A stretch of 64,000 bases of DNA from assembly GCF_000003815.2 (NCBI RefSeq), contig NC_049980.1:15327992-15391991 (forward strand), written 5' to 3'. The notes under the pieces were generated by a model. The model was not told the DNA's origin and ran no database searches. It saw only the letters and a list, made by a program, of their open reading frames with translations. The DNA comes from Branchiostoma floridae. Lineage: Eukaryota > Chordata > Leptocardii > Amphioxiformes > Branchiostomatidae. Position 1 is the stretch's first letter, and every line of letters starts with the position of its first letter. Positions 1 to 10,639 of the stretch are shown piece after piece. The position numbers and the translations under genes were made by a program.

Positions 1-1065
1 TACATGTACACGTACTCACGCTCACGCGCGCGCACACACACACACACACACATATTTTGCGTTGATAAAGTGTCACCTCCATTATCATTTCCAACCATCT
101 ATGCCCGATAGTCATATACAGTAGAACGATAATCTTTGTCCTTTTCTAATAGAGCAAACAATAGATATTGCGTTAACATTTCTATCAGAGCAAACAATAA
201 ATATTACGTAAACATTTCTATCAGAACAGTAAATATTGCGTAAACATTATTTTTGAAAAAGATTTCATTATTTATTCCTACACATTTTATAAAATACTTA
301 GACCAATGACAGCAGATGAGTGGGATATCCGTACATGTGTATCCAGCAATATAAACAAGCAAAGTAAACCTCGTAACTGTACCTGACACTCCCACCCATA
401 TACTTCACCAGTCGCCCTTCGCGTGTTGTCGGCATTAATGTAGGTATAGTGACGCACAGCTGTCGGCATAGAGCTGGTATCACAGTACAGTAGGTGACAA
501 AGTGCGTCTGCCGCAGCAGACGACAGTGATGGATAATCTGGCATGGTGGGTGAGCTTTAAAGGCACGCAGTCTGACTCAGATATATGATCTACGTGTACA
601 ATCTCAAATTACAGGTAGACATCGACTCGACAGGGCAATGGTGATATTTACACGCTTAACCATGTGGTGCTTCAGTCTGTGCAGTCCAGAAAGTTACAGT
701 AATGATTCAAACTTATCGTCAACTTATCTTTTCCAATAGTTGAGGATTTAACATTCCTATTGCTGTCTATTGCATAAAAGCTTCAAACGGATATGAATCC
801 AACTAAGTAATAAGGGCCTTCTTGAGTCATTATCACCATCCTCTCGTCATTTGAATTGGAAGCGGATTTTTTTCTCGGAGCTTATTGCTGTCTCGTGGCA
901 GATCGCTGTCTCAAATTCAGCTGCAAGATACAAAACGATGTGAGAAAGAATGCAATGTAACACATTACAGATTCAACCCAAACGCAAATGGTGTGATCAA
1001 CCATTTTGTTTTGTGAGTTTTAATAACAGCAAAGGGGCTGGTAAAATAACGCCCTGTTTCCAGTA
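1..1065. other. Intergenic stretch with CA microsatellite and one possible exon
   Basis: A (CA)n run with CG-rich edges lies at about 25-52. A short direct duplication of an 'aacaataaatattgcgtaaacatt' type motif (shortened variants) occupies about 165-250. On the minus strand at about 365-536 a stretch follows an AG (ccatgccag) and is open in two frames. One frame reads sensibly and ends at a GT at about 380, but neither resembles a family I know. It might be a later exon of the minus-strand gene starting at 1891. Otherwise nothing recognisable. Confidence 0.4.
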
Positions 1066-1265
1066 GCTACAGGCTGCGACAGCCGAGTGACCAAAAATTT
1101 TCAGATCGCTAGATAAATTCAACAGAAAAAGAACAGATCTTTATACATTTTGTTGTCTGTTAAATCATACTTTTACATGAGCATCATTTTCCGATTAACA
1201 AATCAAGGGGTCACAAGTCCAACTTTGTTCTCTCAAACGTCGCTCAGCAGTTGCCATCTAGTGGA
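1066..1265 (+). mobile_element. MITE-1 copy a
   Basis: About 200 bp with the ends shared by all copies of this family: CTAnAGGCTGCGAC... at the left and ...GTCGCTCAGC-GTTGCC-TCTAGTGG at the right. The middle carries the shared 'gttgtct...aaatcatactttta' block. It has no coding capacity. It lies just downstream of the coiled-coil exon of the minus-strand gene at 1324-1891. Confidence 0.75.
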
Positions 1266-1323
1266 CAGTGATCCTGAGGTAAATCTATACATCAGACGGT
1301 ATTTTGTAGACGTTGACTCGTAC

Positions 1324-1891
1324 CAGGGCTCCTGAGCTCTCCAGCCCGTGCAGCCTCGTTCTCATCCTCACCAGGCGCTTCTCCCGCTGCTCCAGGTCCC
1401 GGGACACGCCCCGCAGGACGCGCAGGTTCTGCTGCAGCAAACGTCGGGCTACATCCGTGCCTACAGGCGACGCAAATGGCTTTATCGAACGATAAAACTG
1501 GTCAAAAGATCATCCCGACATGTGAATAGATACATTACATGTGTTGGTATATATAGAAGTGGAAGTGAACCGTTTCTCTTAATTTTCCAGATACATTGAA
1601 GACAAGTTTGGACCGTAAAATGAAGGAAAGTCTTGAACTATTGTATTTCCAACTTAGGAGGTAGAGAAAACTCATTGCTTCTGTTTCTCTGCACTTATTA
1701 GTGTGGTAATATAATTCGGATAAAAGACCATCATTTTTATCATTAGCTATATTCCTATTGACTGCAAGCAAAATTCCAGCAAAGTAGAATACCATTGCCG
1801 ATATAATTATCAGGACATGGTAAGTAACATTGAAGCGTTTCATTATTAGACAGGAGATAAATGAAAACATCTTACTCTGTGGACCAATCAT
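1324..1891 (-). CDS. Gene A: small TATA-driven gene with coiled-coil exon, partial, unknown family
   Basis: Two coding exons can be placed on the minus strand. Exon 1 (1891-1876, 16 nt) reads MIGPQ plus one base and ends at a GTAAGA donor. Exon 2 (1460-1324, 137 nt) follows a CTGTAG acceptor, completes a serine codon and encodes about 45 residues starting TDVARRLLQQNLRVL, rich in Leu, Arg, Glu and Gln with heptad-like spacing. It ends in phase 0 at GTACGA. A TATA box lies at 1980-1986. Exon 2 has the same length, entry phase and exit phase as the plus-strand exon at 7121-7257, and the two proteins align without gaps (for example LRVLRGVSRDLEQREKRL against IHTLKAVWNSVKEQEKKL). The two genes are therefore paralogues. 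The start is chosen because it follows the TATA box and has the right phase. Further exons are not located and no function can be given. Unspliced, the frame after the ATG runs on through a hydrophobic segment to 1535. Confidence 0.5.
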
Positions 1892-1979
1892 GTTTCCCGA
1901 ATCTGAAGAGATGTTGGGTTGTGTTGATTCAATCTTCTCCGTGATCTGACTTCTGACGTGATGAGCCCACGGTGTCCGT

Positions 1980-1986
1980 ATTTATA
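1980..1986 (-). promoter_or_regulatory. TATA box of gene A
   Basis: The minus strand reads GGTATAAATACGG. It lies about 90 bases upstream of the ATG at 1891, which leaves a 5' leader of about 60 nt. The spacing resembles the plus-strand paralogue's TATA box at 5200. Confidence 0.55.
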
Positions 1987-2473
1987 CCGTCTCACTTCCT
2001 GCCGCCCTACTTACGGCGTGTTCAGCTTTCTATTCCTGGAACTACTATTGATTCACATAACAAGAATGACGCTCTTTCCAAACCATATACTTATCCAAAC
2101 TATATTGTTTTTCTTCCTTGAATGCATGTTCTTCAGCGTCTTGACTTGATCATTTAATCATAAACGTAATTCAAATAAACCCTATCAAGGCAGGACCCTT
2201 ACCATATACTTAAGAACGTCCTCCAGATGTAAAGCAATTAATAAGAAAATGACTGTGCTGGAAAATGACGTCACGTCCGCTGAATTCTGCTAATCCTACA
2301 AAATATTTCACTGGATATGGCAGTCCGACGATGCCCAAGAGGCCTATGTAGTACATGTTCAAAAGGGAAGCGGTTGAATGTTATTCATTCAAATCATATT
2401 CCTTCCATAGTCAGTTTATGGCTATGCTGTTCATTTATCCATAAGGATATTTAAAAAAATGTTTTTTTTCGGT

Positions 2474-2800
2474 TCATCGTAGTTCAGTTTTTATACTCCG
2501 TAAATAAGAATGTAGCTCAGTATACTTGTACTTAATGATCTTGTTTGTTGCAGTACAGTTTTGTAGGATCAGCAAACGGTCTGTGCGGCTTCTGGGAAAC
2601 AGTCCCGCAGTCTCCGATCGGACAAAAACACCGGAAGACTGAAACTGAGTCAACATGTATGCATCCGGCTGGAACTTCCTGTTCATGTTGTGATATGCAA
2701 TATTCGTACCAAATCCATCAGGCATAAATCCGACGTTACAACAGAAAGGAGCAAATCTGACATCGCCAGTATTTGACAAAAACCATGCTAATGAGAAACG
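2474..2800 (-). other. Possible exon, open for about 95 codons
   Basis: After a good polypyrimidine-AG site on the minus strand (ccgtttctcattag, ending near 2790) a frame stays open to about 2480. It contains Cys-Cys and a Met-Pro-Asp-Gly-Phe-Gly stretch. A possible GT donor lies near 2530. I do not recognise the protein. It sits upstream of gene A's promoter, so it is not part of that transcript. It could be a lone exon of another gene or chance. Confidence 0.2.
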
Positions 2801-3109
2801 GTAGTGTCACCGTCGAACCTGCAAAAGTATTTCCAGTGGTCACGAAAAATATCAATAAAATCAAAACCATAATCTGGTATCGTAAAGAGGAACAAATGGG
2901 GTCGTTGAACTCTGATGTCCTGGAGCCGTTATAACTGATGTGCAGAGTTTAGCGGTGTTTGGTTTGTACCGCGTGCAGGTTATCAATGGATTAAGCAGAT
3001 ATGCCAATGATTAACATATTAAACGACCGTAATCTGGTTCAGATGAGTGAGGTGTTATGTGAGATTTTGCGCTGAAATAAAATGGGGGCAACCAATAATG
3101 TTCAAACTG

Positions 3110-4150
3110 GCCTGATATCCTTTGTCCATTTTTAGATTTTATGACTTTTTAACTACACTTCTCTTCGCAAGACTTCCTATGAGATGTTTTTACTATGTTT
3201 ATGGTGCAACAACATGTGCAACAACATGTATTCGGTGTCGAATCCCACGAACCTGCCGTACAATATGCCTACATAGTTTGTTTTTTCTGGCGTAAAGGAA
3301 CCAACATTACCTTATATCATGGTTTACGAATGAGTTAAGTTCTTTTTGATAGAAATCCTGCTCTGGAATGGGGACAACTGACGTCATCACGTATCGGGTC
3401 AAATTGACCTGTTTTTTTCTCCATTTTAAGGTTTTTACGACTTTTTACGACATAACTCTTGGCACGACTTGCCCCGGAACGCGTTTACTATTCTTATGGT
3501 GAAACAATTGGAACAATTCGAAGAATCTCTGATGTCTTTCCATGACCTACTTTGACGTAGATCTCTATTCATGTAAGTCTTATTTTTGTCTTATCTTTAC
3601 GACCTGAAAGGGAATATCCTGAGGGACATTTTGCAATAGGCATAAAGGTACTTGAATAAGTAACTTATTTGCGCGCAAATCATTCATTTTAGACAGGAAT
3701 GTTGTCCGGTAGGTTGTTTAGGAAAAGTGCCAGTAGAACTAAATACTTGTTGCTGCACCATAAGCATAGTATACGCATTATTGCGAAGACTTATGTCGTA
3801 AAATGTTACTAGAATATAAATCTTAAAATGGAGAAGAAGACCGAAAATGACTTCAGTTTTCCCCATTCCAGAGCAAAGAAAACTTTTTTTTAATCATTAA
3901 TTACTACTGCAGGTCTTTTTGTCCGATTTAAGGCTATTTGGGTATACCGTATGAAAGGTTGACATAGAAGAGCGAGGCGATACCGAATGTTCCTGCGCCA
4001 TAAGCATAGTAAACGCGTCTCAGGGGAAGTCTTGCGAGGAGTAATGTCGTTAAAAAGTCATAAAACCTTAAAATGGAGAAAAAGTCATTAGGTCATTCTG
4101 ACCTGATCCTTGGTGTCGCTGGTTGTCCCCATTCCAAAACACGGTCTCTA
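3110..4150. repeat. Foldback repeat cluster of four related units
   Basis: A unit of roughly 150 bp occurs four times: forward at about 3120-3235 and 3356-3520, reversed at about 3695-3876 and 3965-4145. Shared blocks include 'ccattttaaggttttta', 'acgactttttacgac', 'tttactatgtttatggtgcaac' and an outer 'ctggaatggggacaac', which reappears reversed as 'gttgtccccattcc' at 4124. The outer pair frames an element of about 780 bp. There is no coding capacity. It lies between the divergent genes A and B. Confidence 0.7.
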
Positions 4151-4159
4151 TCGGATTGA

Positions 4160-5199
4160 AAATTGTGGTCTCAGTTTAAGTATTGCCCTGATCACTAATC
4201 CACCTAATTAGTTAATCCATAGAATACCGATATGCGATACAAACAAAACATTTGACAGTAGAGTACCGTTACGTAGGACCTTACCGGCAGAACATCAGGA
4301 GTCAACGACTTCAGGACAGACCCATCATCACTAAGGTCATTGACCCCATGTCACTACTTTGAACCCCATTCCATGTAGTTATTTCATGGTATTTTTGATA
4401 CCATGTGGGAGATTAGCAGGGAGGTCAGCAGAGTTTGTGTTACACAGATTAGTGGGAGCTCAGCAGAAAATGTTTTTCAGTTCAACTTTTCATTTATCTA
4501 CACTAGGCTGTGGTCTTTCTTCAATATGTTTCACCACTAACATGTTTGAATTAAACTAACAAAGCAGAGGAACATGGTCTTAAGACGTAATTGGCATCAC
4601 TGGCTCCATTTCAACAGTGAATGGATTTCCACTCATATCACAGATTGGAAATTGGACAGCTTTATGATGTTTGATTAAAACGGGTTAACGTACGTCTTCA
4701 TCCACGTGGTTGGCCCATTACTTCACATATACAAGATAGAGATAGTGGTCTGCATTCGTTGCTGAAAACAGCCACGTTAGTAGACTGGATGATATACATA
4801 TACTAGAAGAGTAAGGCGCCCAAAATTTCTCCAGGAGATTTTTAGGGCAAACCCGATACTGTGTTTGTCATTGTTTGAGCAGATAACTCCTAAAGTCACT
4901 TTTCAACATTTATCTGAACGTCCTAAGATGTCTCTTTGTGACTTGTGTATGGTCATGAGAAACATTTGAATCTGACCCGTGCGTAACCATACAACTGCAG
5001 TAGGACAAGGCCATATGAAAGTTCCCAGCGAGTCCCGAGGGCAGTGTTTGGTAAATTTCCATTCTGTGTTTGTTCAAAAACAGCTGGAAAAAGTCACAAC
5101 CTAGCAGATATGCTTGCCTTGCATAAATCCGGTTTGCACCAGTAGCCAACTGGGTTTCCTGCGTTCGCCACTCATGTTTCACTTACCCAAAATAATTCA
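4160..5199. other. Intergenic, upstream of gene B
   Basis: No gene, RNA gene or clear repeat is visible here. The stretch separates the foldback cluster from gene B's TATA box. Short open frames on both strands look like chance. Confidence 0.4.
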
Positions 5200-5207
5200 T
5201 ATAAAAG
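5200..5207 (+). promoter_or_regulatory. TATA box of gene B
   Basis: TATAAAAG followed by a purine-rich run. The ATG with a good splice donor lies 107 bases further on (5307), leaving a leader of about 75 nt. The arrangement mirrors gene A. Confidence 0.6.
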
Positions 5208-5306
5208 AAAGGAGGACCACAGAAAAGCGAGATATCATTCCTCACTCTCTCTTCGCAACAACGCTTTGGACACTCTCCCTGGTCGAGCACTCTGATAGAA
5301 GAAATC

Positions 5307-7257
5307 ATGGTTTTGAAAAGAGAAGGTAAGTTTTATGATCTTTTTGTGTGTTAACGTTCGTAGCTAAGGGTTTCGCTGGAATTTGGTTTTGTCTCTTGCA
5401 TGTCATCAAAACGTTACAAAAGCACACCAGAGAGGATACATTCCATTTTACTGCCTTAAATCACTGCTTGCCTAAAAAGTCTTAATGTCCTCCGTACTAT
5501 GTTTTCAGAACAATATCAGGGCAGAAATGTCACTAGTCATTTCATGGAAATCTCTTTTGAATGTGGATGTTAAAAATTATGAAAAAAATTTTTGGATGAT
5601 AGATAGAATTCCGAGAGATATTGGCGTATTGCCAGCATATACTACTCATATTTGTATCGCATTGCCTGGTACCCTTAATTGATATCTCCTTCAGCAGTCC
5701 AGTCCGAGAATGCTAACGTTATATATCTATGATTCTAATTTACACATAATTCATTCATAACACGCATTCATTTTCTGGTTATTGCTAATACAACCGGCTA
5801 TGCCAACACTGTGCTACCGTAGTACAGGCAATTTTACTTTTTCTACCAGCGGTTTTTGCAGCTGTTGACTGAATCCCAATACATAGGAATGGACAGTAGG
5901 AATGTGTGGTGTTGGTTACAAGACATAAAGTGCCGAAGAAGTGAATGTTTTTAACATTTTAGGATACTAGTATATTGTAACCTACTGTTATCCCTACAGC
6001 TCTTCGGCAAAAAAGGTTTTTCGCTAAAATGAAGCATCACATACTCCGCCTCTTTAAGGCAGTATCTAGTGGACCTATGGGGAAGAAGTCAATACTGAAA
6101 AAGTCAAGATTTGTTACATTTCTAATACATGGTTTAATTTAAAAGAGAAAGTGCTGTTAAAGTTATTATCCTCGAAGACTACGCTCTCATGATAGAGACT
6201 GTTTGCAGGGCGTACATAGGCCAACTCCTTGGCTCTAGAGCCAACATGTCCCAAAGACATAGTACATACAGCAGACCACCCTGAGCACGATAGATACCAC
6301 TGAGATCGGGCCAGGATCTGGTATCCAGGTTAAGCTCGACCCTGCATTATAGATATATTTTTGAGATCGGGCCGGGGCCTGGCATCCAGGCTAGTCATGA
6401 TAGTCATCCGGCCTTTCCTCCACACAAAACTGCGGCACGCCGCCCCGTAACTCCACCGCACCCGGAGGGATCAATGGTTTAACTTTTTTGCGTTTCAAAA
6501 ACATTTATATCATCTATGATGCTTTGATATAGACTGGGTGGTATTTGGTATGAATTTGCACTGGTATTTACTAAAAGGGCCTCAAAACGTAAGGTTACAG
6601 AGTATTCCATGATTAATAACCAATCATCTTTTGAGGTGACTGTTTTGACGTACAGGGTAATTTATTGACAGATACAACAGTGTGGCAAATTGGAGAGGCA
6701 ATGCCACTATAATAATGCGTGACAGTAGGTGGGCAGTACGTCATCAGTAACGGGCAGAGTGGCGCGCAGCTTTGTTTGCACAGTCTCATCGGACGTCAAT
6801 CATTGTCAGAGTCATCGGTCTGATATGAGACAAGTGGGGGATTACTGAAATGCTTTTTGTATTTCCCAAATCGTGACGGGATGTCGGGAAAAATAGTGGG
6901 AATATTTTGATGCGGCTACTTGTCTGAAAAAAATTACTATTTCTACATCTACATTTCTACACTATATTGCTCGATGGGTAAATGTCACGTTTGTTGTCGA
7001 CATGTCCTTCTGGTTGTCAAATTTTCTAGATACTTGTAGCCTTGCAAGTCGTACGTTAAGAAATAGCATCAAACCGTTTGCAAATGTAAGGTTTGTACAT
7101 GAATGCTGTACACCCCTCAGGAAACGCCATTGCCATGATGATTGCGAAGAAACAGATCCACACACTGAAGGCAGTCTGGAACTCCGTGAAGGAGCAGGAG
7201 AAGAAACTGAAGGACATTCAGGCGAGGGTAGAGCTCACACGGATGATGATACACGGG
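5307..7257 (+). CDS. Gene B: paralogue of gene A, coiled-coil exon, partial
   Basis: Exon 1 (5307-5325, 19 nt) reads MVLKRE plus one base and ends at a consensus GTAAGT donor. Exon 2 (7121-7257, 137 nt) follows CACCCCTCAG, completes a glycine codon and encodes about 45 residues beginning NAIAMMIAKKQIHTLKAVW, ending at GTAAGC in phase 0. Glu/Lys/Gln-rich heptads suggest a coiled coil. The join is supported by matching phase and by the identical exon length and phase in gene A. Downstream exons are not found. The frame also remains open past the donor to 7521. No signal peptide or membrane segment is visible in the exons placed, and the function is unknown. Confidence 0.5.
5328..7120 (+). other. 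Intron 1 of gene B, with duplicated ~32-bp motif
   Basis: This is inferred intron. At about 6299-6334 and 6364-6395 two imperfect copies of 'gagatcgggccaggatctgg' followed by 'tatccagg' are seen. Nothing else is recognisable. Confidence 0.35.
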
Positions 7258-7587
7258 GTAAGCAGCTGTCCGTCATGTGTAATACATGTGGATAATCATC
7301 TTTTATTTGCAAACATATTCCGGAAGGCTAACTGCGAGCACACATGGAGAGGAATGATAATAAGTACAGTACTAGTGAGATTAACAGGTGATAACTATAC
7401 TAAGATACTAAGAAGCAATACCATACTTCTGTTGGGTTTCACGTCTTTATTGGAGGCAGTTGCACACTTCTTTAAGAAAAAAATACGTATTTTATACGTA
7501 TATTATGATACTACAATTTAGAATTGTTATCTATCCTTTCGTAATGGTGGGGAGGGAAAATGTATTTTGGACGTCTTTTCTATAATT

Positions 7588-7694
7588 ACGTTAGCGCATT
7601 CTCCTACGCAGAGACATCCAACGGCGCTAGCAAATCGCCTGTTGCCGGTTTGCTAGCGCCGTTGGAATCCTCTGCGTAGGAGAATGCTATAACG
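7588..7694. repeat. Inverted repeat, ~46-bp arms
   Basis: The left arm (7588-7634) contains gcattctcctacgcagag and ccaacggcgctagcaaa. The right arm (7649-7694) is its near-perfect reverse complement, around a 14-base loop. It is probably a small foldback MITE in the downstream part of gene B. Confidence 0.7.
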
Positions 7695-8210
7695 ACGCTC
7701 CCTTTCTAACAGACTCCTATCTTATACTTTTACATCTTTTAATACCAAAGCCGCCATTATATTGTACATTCATCCTCGATTTTGGTTGCGTCTTGTGTAT
7801 TGCGGAAATGAGACATTAGGCTTCCGCTTCCCTTCTCCGACACTTTTTTTTGTCTCAACCTTCCATGCTAAATGTTTACCCCTTTAGTGTTGAAATAACG
7901 AGCCTATATCTTCTTACCATTAACCCAACCCCTGCCTTTCCCGTTAAACCACAATAGGCTAGATCGGTGCTCAGAGACGACGACACACATGACAAAGCTG
8001 ACAAGTAATGCACCGAGAAGCATAACAGCGTAAGGCAGTGGACAGTGTTGTGTGTGTAAAATGTCTTGTGTATGTTCAGTCGTCGTGGTGTTTGTAGTTT
8101 GTGTTCTTTCAGTGTTGAGAGTGAAGTCTCTATGTTTGAATGTACTTGCACTGGCCTGTACCATGAAAAAGTCTCAGTTTGTAAATAACATCCAGATAGA
8201 TCAAACCAAA

Positions 8211-8247
8211 GAGGTTAAAATAAGATTTTTTATCTTATTTTAACCTC
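8211..8247. repeat. Perfect 15-bp hairpin
   Basis: gaggttaaaataaga at 8211-8225 is mirrored exactly at 8233-8247 around a 7-base AT loop. Flanking 'gatcaaa' words continue the symmetry imperfectly. On either strand it would form an A/T-rich stem-loop. Confidence 0.7.
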
Positions 8248-9051
8248 CTTGATCAAACATTGATTCATCAATTCTTATGCTACCTTGGCTGTAGCAGAGG
8301 TATTGTAAGATACGAAAACATGCCAATGTCATGGTCAAGAGTAAAATCAGCATAAACTTTTTCAGGAGGTTTGAGACAAGACAGCGGTGATCATGAGACG
8401 TCTGGTTTCGACGAGATCGAGCATCAAGACACATCACAGCAGATCTCACTACGTCATCCCTGACGTGGCCCCATCCTGATGCGTCATAGCTATCACGTGA
8501 TGGTGTACACCCAACAATCTATTCTGTGAATAGTCAAAATGACAAACATACTTTTGTTTTGTCACTACGTATTTGTTTTAAGTTACATTGATATTGTTCA
8601 ACAAAATTCAATAACATATGAATGGCAATGTTGATACACCCTCATGCAGGAGTCTATTCTGTGAATTGTTCGCATGACGATATTACTTCTGTCTAGAACG
8701 CCAAAGAATAGTGACTTTTGTTTTGTCATGATTTATCTTGTTCAACGCAAGTTTCTTACAAAATTCAATAATGCAAGGATGGTATTGTTGACAAACTCTA
8801 GAGAACCCGTCTTATAGATATTCAGAATGACGATATTGCTTACGTTTTGTTTTAATCTAGTTGGAACATGTTGATGACAACTCTCACAGCAACGAACATA
8901 TCACTTGTCAAAATGTCCAGAAACTTTGATTTTTCTTTGAAGGCCTGAAGTATTATAGTGCTCGGATGTTACTATTTTTATCTATAAATGTAGATGGCTC
9001 AAAACATTGGCCAAACTCAATCAACTTATTTTAAGTAATGACTTAACTTAA

Positions 9052-9421
9052 AGGCAACCTAAGCAATATTACAGCGTCAAAGTGGAAATATTCTGAATAA
9101 GGCAATCTGCATGATATTGACATCTACTGCACTAGTATTCTCACATTTACATCATCATTTCATACTTTGAGCGGTTAAAAACGGCCCAGAGACAAGTTGC
9201 ACAAGGATATTCCTTATTATTGTACCCCCCCCCCCCCCAAAAAAAAATAAGGACTTCATCTGGAATCCTTGTGCAACTTGTTCCCGCGCCGTTTTTAACG
9301 GCTCAATTTATGAAATAATGATGTAAATGTGCTAAAATGGTGCATTAAATGTCAATATTATAAAGACAGCCTTATTCAGAATGTTTCCACTTGTAACAAT
9401 GTAATATTGCTTAGGTTGCCT
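9052..9421. mobile_element. TTAA-flanked MITE (piggyBac-like target site)
   Basis: Terminal inverted repeats start AGGCAACCTAAGCAATATTA at 9052 and end with the reverse complement at 9421. TTAA stands directly on both sides (9048-9051 and 9422-9425), as expected for a TTAA target-site duplication. The inverted arms extend most of the way to a central poly-C/poly-A run at about 9226-9247, so the 370-bp element is one long foldback. There is no coding capacity. Confidence 0.85.
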
Positions 9422-9754
9422 TTAAAGAAATAATTGCCATTACGGACACATCCTCACAAATATATCCTGTCAATAGTTAGAGCGACAATGTTACTTCGGT
9501 ATTGTTTCAACAAAAATTTGACAATAATGTAATCATGTAACAAGGTAGTCTACCGACTGAGCCCAAGGTATTTTGTATGTACGAATGTATTGTAACTGAT
9601 ATATACAAGTCATACAGGCCATTTTGGAAAGTATATCTATATACCACTTGCATTCAGCTAACTCGGACTGGAAGGTTTGTACATCTGTGGACGTGAATGT
9701 CTTGTCTGGTGATATAAGCCAGCATTGCACAACACTTTAGAATCTACTACTTGC

Positions 9755-9795
9755 AAGGCTACGAGACTTTATCGTCTATAAAGTCTCGTAGCCTT
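9755..9795. repeat. Perfect 18-bp stem-loop
   Basis: aaggctacgagactttat (9755-9772) and its exact reverse complement (9778-9795) enclose a 5-base loop, immediately before a long GT microsatellite. Confidence 0.8.
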
Positions 9796-9802
9796 AGACT
9801 AT

Positions 9803-9810
9803 ATATATGT

Positions 9811-9852
<42 letters not shown>

Positions 9853-9861
9853 CTATGCATA

Positions 9862-9939
<78 letters not shown>

Positions 9940-9962
9940 TGTGTGTGTGTGTGTGTGTGCAT
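9803..9962 (+). repeat. GT/TG microsatellite
   Basis: About 160 bp of almost pure (TG)n, interrupted near 9850-9865. The Cys-Val open frames across it are artefacts of the repeat. Confidence 0.95.
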
Positions 9963-10545
9963 CAAAATAATACTAAATCCGTGAAAGGACTTCTTTAGAG
10001 ATGTCGAATCTTATGATGGACGGAAATAAAAGATGATGGATAAATGTAGAGATATCCAATACCATATTGTGACTAGACACGAAACTCTGCCCGATGCATG
10101 CATTATAGTATTGTATCATAAGAGGGCGCTTCTGTTTTGTACCACTATGACATCACACATAAGGCCCAGGGGTGAAGGCTGCAGCACACAGAAGGTTTGT
10201 TTATTTGAGTCGAAGTATAAGTACCCAGTTCTGTGTATGATAAAACTCGACAGCGTTGGCTCTCTTTCTCCTTTCTTCCCGTTTTATGGGTGACTTGAGT
10301 CGATTGGATCAAACAAATACATGCCCATATAAAGAAGCACTATCAATCACAAACGTTCATTAAGACAACGCAATACGCGACCCAGATAACAGCATGTCAA
10401 TGAAAAGGTGACGTAGGAGACTAAATGCCTACGTGATGAGGGACACGCTGACATGCCTGTCCTAATGGTGGCGTTATCTCTTTCGCCGTGCAGTGGGAAA
10501 ACTGTAAGGACTTCGACCTTTCCCACGTGATGTAATTTAACTTAA

Positions 10546-10635
10546 TAAATTAAAGTATTTCATCAGTCAATTAGGAGCGAGTATTTCTTGTAAATTAAAG
10601 TATTTCATCAGTCAATTAGGAGCGAGTATTTCTTG
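10546..10635 (+). repeat. Perfect 45-bp tandem duplication
   Basis: Two adjacent identical 45-nt units (10546-10590 and 10591-10635), each containing 'agtatttcatcagtcaat' and 'gagcgagtatttcttg'. The lack of any mismatch implies a recent event or an assembly effect. Confidence 0.9.
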
Positions 10636-10639
10636 TGAT

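Noticed and set aside
9751-9998. Cys-Val and Thr-His repeat open frames
   Set aside because: They are translations of the (TG)n microsatellite in different frames.
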